NCBI GenBank assembly: GCA_033977485.1 | Contig: CM066998.1 | Span: 52,666,274-52,730,273 of the forward strand | DNA length: 64,000 bases | Origin: Hydrangea macrophylla | Taxonomy: Eukaryota > Streptophyta > Magnoliopsida > Cornales > Hydrangeaceae | Direction: 5' to 3' | Notes under the pieces: model-generated | What the model was told of the DNA's origin: nothing | Database searches by the model: none | What the model saw: the letters and a program-made list of their open reading frames with translations, nothing else | Position numbers and translations under genes: made by a program | Shown here: positions 1 to 11,523 of the stretch, piece after piece | How positions within the stretch are numbered: the stretch's first letter is position 1 | How the letters are laid out: each line of letters begins with the position of its first letter

Positions 1-618
1 GCCTGAAACAACGACGACGGTTGAGGAGTCCGATTAACTCTAAGGGTACGTTCAAGTTCAGGATCGATAGAAAATAATTCCGGTTTACTAGAACGTGTAC
101 CAAACATAAACTTAAAAGAAAAATAACTAAAATAGAAACTAACTCAAACAATTACAAGACAAGAATCACGCAAATAAGGCAACAGGCACACAACTATTAT
201 GATGCATGAATATTATCCTGTAATGCAATGACCGCGTCAAGCCCAGCGCCCCGGGTTTCCTAGCTAATGCAGTGATCACTCCACAATTAACCTAATGCAA
301 GTAATTGCGTCTCAGCGCCCTGACTTACAGTGGTTTGAAGCGAATTTCAAAGGAGGCAATTTACTTGAATTATTTTCATTTATTTTTTTTTTCCGCGTAA
401 GCTCCTTTGACGTGCACAGCTACTCCACTCGAAACGCTAGAATTTTGAGTACCTAAGAAATTACAAAAATAAAAAAGAAAAGTTAGTGACTCAAAATAAA
501 AACGAAAAATAAGAAAAAAAAATAAAAAAATAAAAAATAATAATAATAATAATAAAACCTAATCTAGTATTTACGAATTAACTAAACTATGATTCTAAAA
601 CTAAAGGTAGTAATGCAA

Positions 619-636
619 TCCCCGGCAACGGCGCCA
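619..636 (-). other. Primer-binding site, tRNA-Asp type
   Basis: On the minus strand the 18 bases TGGCGCCGTTGCCGGGGA are the complement of the 3' end of plant tRNA-Asp(GTC) including CCA. Similarity stops two bases further on, as expected for a normal primer site. It lies 8 bases inside the LTR edge at 645 and fixes the orientation of the element. Confidence 0.85.
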
Positions 637-644
637 AAAATTGA

Positions 645-1938
645 TGTTGTCAAAATCAAGATGTAAAAAGTGTACTTTACTTTTCTAAGGATTTGTAGTA
701 GTGAAAGCAAAGGTCGAACCCACAGAGATTGAATTACTACGACTCTTAATTTTAAAACCTAAATCTAATTAATTATGAAAACGAGATTTTGATTTGAATT
801 TTAATTAAATTAATGAAACTAATGAAATTAAATCTAAATTATGAAAGCGATTTAAAAGTGTTTTTATAAATATGTTTAAAGGAACCTAGGATTGCAAATC
901 CACCACTAGCTTCATAATAGGAATATGTATGCATTCAATTAGATTATTAAGTTGGATGATAATGGAGAATTGTAGCTACAAGCCCAATTCCTCCGTCAAG
1001 AAAATAACTATGGTTCAAGCACCAACATAATCCATCTTCGGTTAGCACGAATTATCCCACACTAAACTAGGGTTGTGACATAATCCGTCTAACCTAGGCA
1101 TGGACTATTCGGATACTTGATAGCACAATTCAATAAAGCACCATTACATATAAATAATCCATACAAGCACAGCAAATATAGATCATTGAGCACCTCACAG
1201 TCAAAATAGATCTAAGACAAGAATAGATTTTGAAAGTAACGATTTAATCAATAGAAGTTCGATTTATTTATAAAAATCCTCGAAACATGTAACTGTCATC
1301 CATACATAATAAAACTAAAAGAAAAACATAAATAAAACCCTATTACTTGGCTAGGGTTTCATTGAAACCCTAGATCTAGGTTTAGTTGGCCATAGAATTG
1401 ATGAACAGCAAGAGGTTGATGGAGGAGGCCATGGGAATCCTTGGTCTTCTTCTTCTTTTCCTTGCTTTTCCCTCTTCAATGGCTGGAATTTCAGTATATA
1501 TGGCTATATGTATATGTGTATAATGATGTCTATCCCTTTAATTGAAGTAAAATAGGGTATATATAGATTTTAGGCAAGTTTTGGAAGCTTTCCTAATCCG
1601 AATTGCACTAGAACTGCTATATTTTACAGTCTGGACGCAATTAGGCAGTTTCGTTTGGATAGGAGTTTTCAGTACACTGAAATATGCGTATTTGGTTTTT
1701 ACATAGGTCGCGCGAGCGGGCCGCGCAAGTGCGTAATTGGGACCTCGTGGGCGCTGATCGCGCGAGCGATTTCTGGATCTTCGCACTAGCGGATCGCGCG
1801 CCCGACTAGTCTTGTTCAGCTTCTTTTCTTATGCTTTTTCACCCTATTTAGCCTGGTATACTTGATTTCTTCCAAATCCTGACAGAAAACAGAAAACGAA
1901 GTAAAAATAAACAAAAACAGGATAAAAAGGTACTAACA
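645..1938 (-). repeat. LTR of the tRNA-Asp-primed element
   Basis: A 1294-bp LTR bounded on the plus strand by TGTTGTCAAA and ACTAACA, a near-perfect TGTTRGT terminal inverted repeat. It carries the motif GGTCGAACCCACAGAGATTG close to one end; the LTR fragment at 41755 has a similar start and a related CCACAGGGATTG motif. At 1708-1806 it holds a CpG-rich cluster of TCGCGCGAGCGG-like words in otherwise AT-rich DNA. The partner LTR is outside the window, so no target duplication can be tested. Confidence 0.7.
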
Positions 1939-1959
1939 AATGCGAATTAAGGCATATAA

Positions 1960-3814
1960 TTAGGATTTGTTCTCTCCCGATCAGACACCACCAACACATT
2001 CCATTTTGCATTCAGGGAGATGACTATGACCCCGCTTGACTTCAGCATGATCACTGGGATCCCCTTCGGGGGGGAGTGCTTATGGTACTTGGACAAGGTG
2101 GATGAGTGGGACCAAGTGCTGCCACTGCTAGGAGTCGTCCCGGAGGAGCCTTTGGTCACGGCCAAGTGGTTTATGGATACCTTCAAGGGCCAGGAGGGCT
2201 TCTCAGACGCGCAGATGGCTCGAGGGTTCATTATGTACATGCTCGGCTGCTCCATGTTGAGTACTAGAGGCGACAGGATTTCCGTAGCACTGCTAGGGTC
2301 CCTGGAGCGCATAGATCAGATTTACCAGTATGATTGGGCCGGTACAGGATTAGCCATCCTGTACAAACATATGGGAGACATTTCTCGGGATTGACCGTGC
2401 TCTACTGGTGGCTTCTGGAGGGCGTGGGAGGTATACCTCTTCTTTTTTATTAATTTCCAATTCAGAATTAAACCTTGCATTCTTATTTCAATTTCTTTAT
2501 TCATGAATCTCGAAACTTATGTTCTTTTTTCTTTTCTTTCTTGCAGATTTGGTCCCATGAGTATCTACATATGATGTCGCCCGAGACGCAACGAGCGGAT
2601 GCCCTTATCATACACCAAGGACTAAAATGGCAAAAGGAGAGGGTCGGGCGGAAGACCGGGACTCATGACTGCATATCGTTTAGGAATTTCCTAACGAACC
2701 TGAGAGAGCGGCACGTCAGATGGCAGCCTTGGCTTGATGTGATTCCTATCGCTCCCCCAGGGTTGCAGGGATCAAGTGGGTACGATCCACAGAGGGTACT
2801 ACTAGACGGCCCAGAGGCTCGAGCGTGGTATTTGGGGGAGAGGGTGACCAGGCATTCACTGATGGCTCCCGTATTTTTAGTGCCGCGACCTCCGCCTGAT
2901 TTGATGAGAGCCACTGATACCCTCCAGGGTTCTGCACTCACGGTCGCCCTAGCTGGGGTCTCTATTTAGGACTTCCTGGAGTCCCCTGATGGATACGAGG
3001 CCTTCCGCACTGCCAAGCTGATGAAGAACTTTCCTCTGATGGAAGTGAATCGGGTGAGTTTTCTTTTAACTTTTCAATCTTTCTCTTAGTTTTCTTTTAA
3101 CTACACACATATATATTTTTTCACTGAGTTCATTCTTTGCAGCCTGTTCCTACTGCAACCCAAGCCCCAGCTCTGTCTCCTTGGGATTTGAGCCTTCGGA
3201 CAGTCTCCTATGGTGAGCAGGTTATGACCACAGTCCCCCGATATCATGAGGATGCTCCCACTATTCCACTCCAGTATGACCATGTCCCGCGGGACTATAC
3301 AGAGGAGGCTTACTCTACGCCCATAGCGAGAGGGAGTGGGTCTACGGTCGAGAGTGGAGGGTAATCTTTCAAAACTTGACTTTGATTGATTTTTTTGTAT
3401 TCCCATTCTGATATTCTGACCTCTCTTTTCTGATTTCCTGTTCTTAGGCCGATGGAGCGCGGGTGAACGCTGAGGCTCATATGAGAGCCCTGGTAAACTC
3501 TTTCTCCCCATTTTACTTATACTTTCTCTTTTAGTATTTTCATTCTATGTTTCTAATCAATCGTGATTATTCAATCTCGTTCTTCTGCTTAGGAGGAAAC
3601 GAACAGGACCTTGGTCCTGCAGGTGAGGGAGGTCCAACAACAACTTCAGCAGTTCGAGATAGGTCCCAGCGGAGCTCACAGAGGTGCCGGGCGAGGTGGA
3701 GGTAGCGGTGGAGGTAGCAGTGGAGGCAGAGGGGGCAGAGGCGGAGGTGGAGGCAGCGGGAGTGGCACGAAGTCAGAGGAGGAGCCTCTCAAACGTGTCA
3801 CTCGTCAGACCTGA
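1960..3814 (+). pseudogene. Plant mobile domain (PMD, MAIN-like) gene, 5'-truncated pseudogene
   Basis: Five exons can be followed: about 1960-2430, 2547-3053, 3143 to about 3346-3360, 3448-3492 and 3593-3814. Introns have GT/AG ends and T-rich 3' tracts. Exon 1 carries TNTFHFAFREMTMTPLDF and the ITGIPFGGE motif; exons 1 and 2 join in phase to give a WRAWE-IWSHEYL segment and later RHVRWQPW, as in the PMD family (PF10536). Exon 5 gives a Gln-rich stretch, a Gly/Arg-rich low-complexity tail (about residues 25-60 of the exon) and a basic end. Two in-frame stops, TGA at 2392-2394 and TAG at 2967-2969, interrupt an otherwise open frame, so it is broken. The exon 3-4 phase does not fit at the better donor. 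The N-terminal part is missing at the LTR edge. PMD proteins are known for transposon association and silencing roles; no specific role is claimed here. Confidence 0.7.
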
Positions 3815-4111
3815 GGCCGGGGTCGCGGCTGACTTCGCCCTTCTTTTATTCCTTTTTTTTTATTTATGAGTGCTCCGGGGAGGACACATACATTTGGATG
3901 ACTGTACATATATATATACTTTTTATTTTTGATGACGGCTCCTAGATAGCCGAGATAGGATAGGCATCTGCATAATTTTACTATGAACATTTTCATCTTT
4001 TCTGCTTTTACTACTGCTCATCATATGCGTGACCATAGCTTGGTGCTTCTTATTTTATTTTAATTTTCTGTGACAACTGAACCCTTTTGCTTTTATTACT
4101 GTTTCTCTTAT

Positions 4112-4139
4112 ATGAATGAATGAATGAATGAATGAATGA
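4112..4139. repeat. (ATGA)n microsatellite
   Basis: About seven tandem ATGA units between two copies of a GTGACCATAGCTTGGT motif. Confidence 0.9.
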
Positions 4140-4261
4140 GTGTGACCATAGCTTGGTCTTATTGTACGTAAATGCATGATGCACACGTTTTATTATTTTT
4201 ATTCAGTTTTCTGTTTGCAGGTGGGCTGAAAACATTACAAACAAATCCTAGCCAAAATAAA

Positions 4262-4401
4262 ACCCCGTGCGGCACTCAATTAGGCCTCCGCAGCACTCAG
4301 TGAGTACCGCAACGGCAGTCTGTGAATGCCGTACGACATTTACGAACTGCCGTACGGCACTCTATCGAGTGTCGTTCTGCTTTATCAAGTGCCGCCCTGT
4401 G
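4262..4401. repeat. Cluster of GTGCCG/CGGCAC quasi-palindromes
   Basis: Seven or so degenerate copies of words such as GTGCGGCACTC, ACCGCAACGGCAGTC, ATGCCGTACGACAT and CTGCCGTACGGCACTC, separated by short variable spacers. The cluster is far more GC-rich than its surroundings. The same vocabulary reappears inside the solo LTR at 37780-38095. Confidence 0.75.
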
Positions 4402-4522
4402 TTCTGGGCAGATCTATTCCTAGTTATAGCCTGCTTTCTTCACAACTCCATAAAAACACTCTTTCCTTCCATTCACCTTCTTCTCAAATGGCCCCATTAG
4501 CTCCAAAATCCTCTTTCCATGG

Positions 4523-5064
4523 ATGGATACTCTCTCTGGCATTGACAGGCTCAACTTTGAGTGTTTCAGGTTGAACGATCTCTTCTCTTTCTGATGGATG
4601 ATTCTGAATGAAAGCTTACTTCAAGCTGCTATTCAGTGTTGGGATCCTTCACTCCACATCTTTCGCTTTGGCTCCCAGGAGGCTTGTCCTTTGTTTGAGG
4701 AGTTTAGCGCTATTCTGCACACCGATCCTTCTGCGGATCTGATGGTTCCTCAAGTGCAGGCTGGGTATGTGGCCGGCTCTTTCATTCGCAACTGGCAGAT
4801 CGACTTTAAGTGTCTTTCCTCTGTTTATGCTTCCACGGGGGACCCTTATGACGGTGGGTATCAGATCATTCGGCGTAGCGCATTATTGATAGCTATGCTC
4901 TCTTACTTCCTCTTTCAGTCTTCTTCTGATGTGCTCATACCCATTGTATGTGGCCTGCGGGAGATGAAGAGTGCCGTCATGTTGGTCCTTGGCGAGACCT
5001 TTACGGGCCTGGATTGTGCCCATGCTGCTGGGGCCATGTTATCCTCGGGAGCACCTTTCGTCCT
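4523..5064 (+). pseudogene. DUF7745-like plant gene, 5' part
   Basis: From the ATG at 4523 the frame is open for 23 codons, meets TGA at 4592-4594, then stays open from 4598 to the insertion point. Recognisable segments are LLQAAIQCWDPSLHIFRF, CPLFEEFSAIL, GGYQIIRRSALLIAMLSYFL and SSGAPFVL. They resemble the DUF7745 / aminotransferase-like plant mobile domain relatives that have an FWDP..HVFRF start and a leucine-rich L-Q-I-W-L core. The coding sequence is cut at codon CTA (bases 5063-5064) by the LARD and resumes in phase at 17902. The upstream TGA may be decay or a wrong start choice. Family assignment is by remembered pattern, not a search. Confidence 0.65.
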
Positions 5065-6011
5065 TGTAGACACCCCAATTTTGACCGAACTATTAAACTT
5101 AGGGGGATTTACCTCTAAAAATCAATGATGAATAATGTCCCGACGATTTTCTTCAAGTTCATCGCTTCGACTTCTGAAAAGCTTCAAGTTCCCAAACCTT
5201 GCTCCTAATACACTAGATTTGGCCTATCACTGACCATCTATCTCAAGCTCACTAGATCATGGGTTACTTTCTAAAAATATGGAGTAGATTAAATAATAAT
5301 AATAATGATATTTTCTAAAAATAACATTGTTTCTCATATTTTTAGATTCAAAAAGAAAAAAAAAAAAGAAAAAGATGCTATTTGGTGACTCATATGATTA
5401 ATTTAGATTTAAAATGAAAAATGTGTCTATACATATATATATATATGTATATACATATATAAGAAAAGGAAAATAATAAAAGAAAGTATCACATGTGATT
5501 TGGAGAGTTAGAGATTCCTTGGCATATTCCTAATCCAAAGTAAATACCCAAAAAGCCCTTTGTTGGGCACTAATCTCCCATGTGCTTTGAAGATGCTCTA
5601 GAATGTTCCTTTATTCTAGCCAACTTAAATGCCCTTCAAGTTTCTTGGAATTACATAGAAGTGCCATGGAGAGTTAGAGATGCCATAGAATATTCCTAAC
5701 CCACCCCAAATTGACCTATCTACCCTTATCTTAGCCCCTAAGATAATGAAAGTCTATAAAAAGACCCATTTTCTTTCATTTTGGGAGAGACACTTGAATT
5801 GTAGAGAGAAATATTGGGAGAGCTTTAGAGGAAAAAATATATAGAGAGAGAAGCTCTACCAATCTCATACCCAAAATCCTACCAAAACTCTACCCAACCA
5901 TCAAATCACCATTGAAGGAGCTTGAAGCTTGAGGAAGAAGAAGAGGAAAAGCTTGAGGAATTCAACATTTCTACAAGTTTTGAGAAGATCTAGAGTTAAA
6001 GCCTTCAAATC

Positions 6012-6043
<32 letters not shown>

Positions 6044-8331
6044 TCAATCACAAGTTCTTAGATCTAGGAACTTTTCACATTTTCAAAACCTCTCTTCTTA
6101 CCCCATTTCATCACACACCACCAAGAACTTGTGATTGAATTTCATGACATCTCATCAATTTGGATTTAATTAATGCCTTGGGTTTGAGATAAATTAGTTT
6201 TGAAGAATTTGTGTTCCTAAATAAAACTTTGATTTCCTTTATTTCTACTTCATTCATAAGGTTCATGAGATCTTCCATATCTCATTGAAACTCTTTGAAT
6301 TTGATTCCTTAGTTTCCTATGATCTTATGATCCATATGGAGATTAAAATGAATCATGGTCATAATCTACACATAGTTGGTAAGATGCTAGTATCAACTCA
6401 TGACTAGGATCTCTCTACTATCAATCTTATGGAATTCATACTATATTCCATGGAGATTAGAGTTGATTTGCATTTTTTAGTCTCCAATGACCATCAAATG
6501 GTAGGAGAAGTAGTTTAGTTTAAGTCCACCTTTATGGCTTAGACTAATCTCTTCCTTGGGTTTTGAGAAGTTCTCTATACTTCATCCAAAACCTACATGT
6601 ATGTGTGTCTTTAGCCTCCAATGACCACCAAGTGGTAGGAGTAATGTTTTGAACTCAAATTTTGGTCCATGAGTTTGAGTTCATTGTTTTGGATTTTGTG
6701 AAGTTCATTTCATACTTCATCAAAAATCCATAAATCTAGAGATGTCCTTAGTCTTCAATGACCATTAAATGGTAGAAGAGGTGATTTGGTTTAAGCCCAA
6801 CATTATGATTTAATAGTTGAGGTCAACCAACAAAGTTGAACTAGCAAAATGAAAACAGTGGTTTCACAAACTGTTTTTGATCAAAGATTTTTAGTTCGAA
6901 ATCTAACCGTTGAAATCAAGTGAAACCAACGGGAAAGTGTCAATAACACATTGTTTTACCACTGTGATTTTTGTTTTAGCAAGATTTTGTGCTTAGAAGG
7001 GTTTGATCATGGTTTTTGTGAGCTAATTACAATCTGTCCAGAGTTTTAGAATACTTTCAGAACAGTAAGTCCGTTTTGAAATTAATAAATCAGAACCTTA
7101 ATAAAGTTTTCGGGGTCTCAAATAATTTTTTATAAGTACCTTAATGTGTTAGGAAGATACCCTAAAAATATCTAAGTGTTTCTCATTTTTTTACTATTTT
7201 TAGAAAATCATACAAGATCTCTGGACAGAGAGTTGTAAAATCCTGAGTGAGGTCTAGTATTTTCCATATTCCCGGAGATCTAACCGTTGAAACCTCGATT
7301 TTCTTTTTGGATTAGAAACAAGACTCACAGAGGCATAACATATCCAAAAATCATTAAGTTCAAACCGTTGAAAGTATTTTATTTCTATTTTTGAAAACCT
7401 GGTCTGCTCTCTGTAATTCATAAAAAACTGCTCCTGTTTTTGTCTAATCTTATTTATTTAAACTCAAACGGTCTCCTAATGTCTTGGAATCCAAATCATG
7501 TTTTGAATAATGATAATTTAGCTTAAATCCAGAGGCTAAGTGATCCAAATTAGTGAATAAATTCACATCTCATTCTTGTTCATATTCATGCATTCATTCA
7601 TACATGTTAATATTCATAAGTAGGACTTGTCTCTTGTCTAAGTTGTATCAAATTGAACATGATTTAGGATTGATTATTTGATGTCGTATTATTGTGTGAA
7701 GCATGTGTACTAATTCTTTGTTTTGTAGCGCTTTTGAGGTACGATTTCCCAACCCTTCTCTAGTTTATTTCTATTCTTTGATTTTAAATTGATTTTCAAC
7801 TCCATGTGCGACACTTTAGACTAGGTCTTGCCTTATGTGTTTATATGTGTTAGAGACTTTTGCTTAGGTTTTATTTTATATGCATGCATTGCACGTTTAA
7901 TATTCGCGGCCGGATCCCGGGTATGTTTTCTAGTTCTCTATTGCATATCATGTTGCTTGCTACTTGAATTACGTGGCTTATGAATGATATTTTGCCGTTA
8001 GCAATTTTACACCATTTCCAACATGCTTGTGTTATGTATACCTATATATGTATTAATTGAGGGCATGCTTAGATTAATAACTTGATTAAAAAGGATGTTG
8101 AGTAGAGGCCTATCGTGAGATAGGATGAAAGGGGGTGTTTTAGTCCGCCGGGCTCCTTCCCCTTTCATTCCATAATCCCCCGACTCAGTTTATCTTTGGT
8201 TTCGCAAAAGATCAGTTTGCTTTAAAATGGTTTCTAAATTTTTCCTTTTAAAAATTAAGTGGCGACTCTTTGTACTTGAATTTGAAAAATTGTTTAAAAA
8301 ACAAAAGGGGGCCCAAATGCCGGTATCCACA
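5065..8331 (+). repeat. 5' LTR of the LARD
   Basis: Begins TGTAGACACCCC and ends GGTATCCACA, 3267 bp. It matches 14628-17896 almost base for base. It contains AT microsatellites near 5430 and 6010, a run of SYMMETRY-free AT-rich text and repeated phrases around TCCAATGACCATCAAATGG (about 6483, 6610, 6755). No ORF in it is convincing. Confidence 0.93.
5754..5763 (+). promoter_or_regulatory. Predicted TATA box of the LARD LTR
   Basis: CTATAAAAAG about 690 bp into the LTR, followed about 25-30 bases later by GGGAGAGACACTTG, a plausible RNA start. The same box is at 15321-15330 in the 3' LTR. Assigned from composition and position only. Confidence 0.55.
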
Positions 8332-8334
8332 ATC

Positions 8335-8384
8335 TGGCGACTCTGCTGGGGATCGAACCCAGAATCTCTGGTTTCGCAGACCAG
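8335..8384 (-). other. Extended tRNA-Arg-like primer-binding site
   Basis: The complement of these 50 bases reads as a tRNA 3' half ending in CCA. Going back from CCA there is a discriminator G and a 7-base acceptor strand CAGAGTC. Next come a perfect 5-bp T arm (CTGGG/CCCAG) with loop TTCGATC and a 5-base variable loop. The last part is an anticodon arm CTGGT/ACCAG with loop CTGCGAA. As I recall it, this matches plant tRNA-Arg(ACG) from the anticodon stem onward. A normal primer site covers about 18 bases; here the match stops only at the 5' side of the anticodon stem. The D arm and 5' acceptor strand are absent, so it is not a tRNA gene. Confidence 0.8.
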
Positions 8385-10478
8385 AATTCTGATTTTGGGT
8401 TCACTCGAGGGTTAGACTTGAAAGCATCCTTCTAATCAAATTAATTAATTTTTGTATGCCCGTTGCATTGCACTTGCATGTCTCGCCAGTCGATTGCACG
8501 GAACTATGACCTTGGAGGCTCGGGGCAACCCGGTCGGTCAAGCCATCATGGGGCCGTGTGATCACCCTTGATCTCGTACCATGTTTTGGTATATGAAGCA
8601 TCCTATCGGGTGTGTGTCAAGGGTCCCTTATTTGACCAAAAACCCGGCCTTTGCATAGTAGTTTTCATAGAACCTTTCAATCTTAGGAAATCAACTCTTG
8701 ATTAAGATTATATGCTAGGAAGTTTTGTATGCCCGGAAGGGATTACTTGAGATGATGACGATACTTACTTGATGAAATATGTATAATCTTTTAATCACCT
8801 TTTAGCAATTTCTCCTCATGTTCCACAATATTTGGAGAACATGCCGAACCTTGATTATAAGATTATACTTCTTAAATCATGTTAGCTAAGCATCATTGAC
8901 CTTGTATGCATCCAAATTCATGAAAAGTACGATGATCATCTAATCATGTAATACTCCTACCCAAGAATCCGAAGTTCACTTGTTTATGACAGATTTTTGA
9001 TTAAATATTATCTTTTAAAAAAAAAATGTGTGTTTTGAAAAAATCACCCTTCCAAGAAAAGGTCCAAAGTTTCATTTTCTTTTATCAAGTAAAACCCAAT
9101 CATCTTTTATTGAGAAAATTTTCACATCCCCACTTTCAAAGAAGAAATCCAAAAAATCTTGGGAATCGTTTTTGGGATAAATGCTTTTCAAAATGAATTT
9201 CAAAGCAAAAATTTTAAATTCAATCATCTTTGAGGAACGTTTAACATCCTCATTTTCAAAAAAAATTCCAAGAATTGTTTTCAAAAGGATCACATCATCC
9301 AAGGAATACTTTTTAAGCGAAATTCAAAGTTTTTTCAAAAATATCCAACCTTCGAAAGGGTAATGAGGATCACAATGATAAGAGAAATTGGTGCACTTGA
9401 CATGGAGAAGGATTTTATGTGCTTATATGTTATATGTGCTAGGACTAGAATTTTCCTTTCTTTTGCATATAGAATAGGCACGCACACACTTGCATTTCAT
9501 CCATGTGTCATGTGTGCGGTGCATGCATTTAGCCACATCAAATCATCAAAGCATGTACATTTTGACACTCTCATCATGTCAGTCAACGTCATTACATGCA
9601 TGTAAAATGCAAATTCATAAGTAATCCAATAGTTCCTCAAAATCCTTTGCCTCCTGAAAATAAATTCTGCATGCGGACCTTTTACCTATGTATGTTGTTG
9701 AATTTGTAGAAAGAGTGGAACAACTAGATCCCCTAGTGAGGACACTTCTAATCTTCTTGGGTTCATCTTTCTTGATTTAGAGGAGAATATGTTTTTGCAC
9801 ACATGTTGTTGGGGAGTGATGAACCCAAGGTTCAAATGATTCTAGTGAAGTGATAGTGTTTGGAACTGCTATTGCTAAAGCCAATGTGGACGCTCTTGGA
9901 AATCCAATCAATTGAAAATCATCTATGACACTCCAGTTGAGACCAAGTCAAGTCTAATCCGGTAATCGAGTCATGTCAAGTAGGAGTCAAATGTCAAGTC
10001 CAGTCGAGTCTTCTGGTCAGTCTGTTATCAAGTTTGTTTGCAAGTCTTTGTCGAGTTTATCGAGTCGAGTGATGTAATCCTCTTTCCCTACTAGTTGAAT
10101 AAAATCTCATTTTTCTCGATTCAGTGTGCTAAGTCGTGAATGTATGGATCATTAAGCAAAAAAAAAAAAAAAAAGAGTCACTTTTTCAAATGATCATGGA
10201 AAATACTTTGTTAATAAATCTTTGCATTGAAAATGATCCCAAGCGATCAAGCAAATTCTGTGCCAAATACAAAGAGGAGTAGAGAATTGATTAGCTTTAA
10301 GAATTTAAAGATACTCTTGCTCAATCTTAAAAAGATGAACTTGGAACTTGAAGCATGCTCGCCATCCCCTTTTCTCAAATACCAAGCCAAAAAGATGAGC
10401 CCACAATCCAAAGCCATAACTTGATCCTTGATGGTAGCCAAATATTTTAAATGAACTTCTTCTTCCAAAAAAAAAAGG
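8385..10478. other. LARD interior, first part, no coding sequence seen
   Basis: AT-rich, with short open frames only. The stretch 9960-10080 is rich in TCAAGTCGAGTC-like words (GTCAAGTC, GAGTCATGTC, GTCGAGT), a degenerate short repeat. A poly(A) run lies at about 10159. No gag start is recognisable. Confidence 0.6.
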
Positions 10479-10592
10479 CTCGCTAGGATGAAAACCCGAA
10501 AGGGCGGCTAGGCAAAAGTAAGAGCGCAAAAAAAGAAAAAGAAAAGAGAAGCTCGCTAGGAGGAAAACCCGAAAGGGCGCCTAGGCAAAAGT
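10479..10592 (+). repeat. Paired GCTCGCTAGG motif
   Basis: Two copies, 72 bases apart, of a block reading GCTCGCTAGG, then GAAAACCCGAAAGGGCG, then CTAGGCAAAAGT. The block has the look of a conserved structured untranslated motif: GCTAGG, CCCGAAAGGG and CTAGGC are mutually complementary in part. Similar text is known to me from other plant Tat-like elements. Confidence 0.65.
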
Positions 10593-11295
10593 TAGAGCAA
10601 AATAAAAAAAAAGATGCGTGTTGATTTCAAAATCCGAATCCTGGCCAGTCAAAATCATAAGAGATAGTGAGGTAGAGAAAAGAAAGAAAAGAGAAAAGAA
10701 AAGAAAAAAAAAAGAAGAAAAAAGAGAGAGAGAGAGAACAAATAAAATTGAGAAATTCTTGAGTACTTCAAAGTATATCATTGGCATATGAATTATCCCA
10801 AGGCTTTATGTTGTTCTAAACAAAGAAAAGAAATTGGAAATAAAAAAGAGAGATTTGAAAGTATCAATTAGTCTCAAAGTTTTGTGAGAGGCTCAATGTT
10901 TAAATGAGCCTAAAACAATGCAAAGATATCTTTGAAGAGTGATTTAGAAGATTGATATTGCTTTGAGAATATGATGGAGTATGATTAAAACATGATGTAT
11001 TATGAGAGTTGTAAAGATTGACTGGCTAGTGAAAAGGTGAAAAGAATCAACCGCCACAAGAAAAAATATAAATAAAAAATAAAAAATAAATAAAAAAAAA
11101 AAGAGAAGAGGAAAATAAAAAATAAATAAATAAAAGGGAGAAGTAGTTCATTTTCTCATCATCTTGTTCAAAAGCTGCCACAAGGAATCTGTTTCAGAAA
11201 ATCTGCCCAGAAAAGGGCACTCATTGAACCCAAATGAAAACATGGCTCGAAAAGCCTACTAATTCTTGAAGCCTTATTCTTTCAAAACCTCCAGA

Positions 11296-11470
11296 GTTGA
11301 TGAACTACGTTTCGACCTGATTCCCACTCGGGGATACGTAGGCAGCCTATCCGGTTCGGTCGCCACCCTCGCCATCTTATGGCATCTTTCTTGCAGGCCT
11401 TGGCCGAACTACTTCGGACCTGATTCCCGTTCGGGGATAAGTAGGCGAACCTTCCAGGGTTCTCGGTCCA
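11296..11470 (+). repeat. Two copies of a conserved GATACGTAGGC block
   Basis: Two blocks share GAACTAC, ACCTGATTCCC, TCGGGGATA and GTAGGC; a third diverged copy lies at 14417-14465. Such blocks recur in Tat-like retrotransposons. They are untranslated here. Confidence 0.65.
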
Positions 11471-11523
11471 TAACCATCCCTAAACCATAAGCATCACCCT
11501 TTGTGCCTTTGGTTTCCTTCCTT

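Larger units (their letters stand above)
1..1938 (-). mobile_element. LTR retrotransposon, minus strand, partial (5' end only)
   Basis: Read on the minus strand this is the 5' LTR (1938 to 645), a tRNA-Asp primer-binding site (636 to 619) and the first ~618 bases of the internal region, which then runs off the window. The internal part is AT-rich with A- and T-rich runs and shows no coding frame. A related LTR start lies at 41755. Without the rest of the element its superfamily cannot be assigned. The insertion appears to have removed the 5' part of the plant mobile domain gene that begins just to its right. Confidence 0.7.
3815..4522. other. Spacer between the PMD and DUF7745-like remnants
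   Basis: No convincing coding sequence. It holds two copies of GTGACCATAGCTTGGT (about 4030 and 4141), an (ATGA)n run between them, the GTGCCG-type cluster at 4262-4401, then a CT-rich leader with a weak TATA-like CCATAAAAAC at 4447-4456. The last part may be the promoter and 5' UTR of the DUF7745-like gene. Confidence 0.5.

Noticed and set aside
8335..8384. A tRNA-Arg gene
   Set aside because: Only the 3' half is present; D arm and 5' acceptor strand are missing, and it sits exactly at the primer-site position with CCA encoded.
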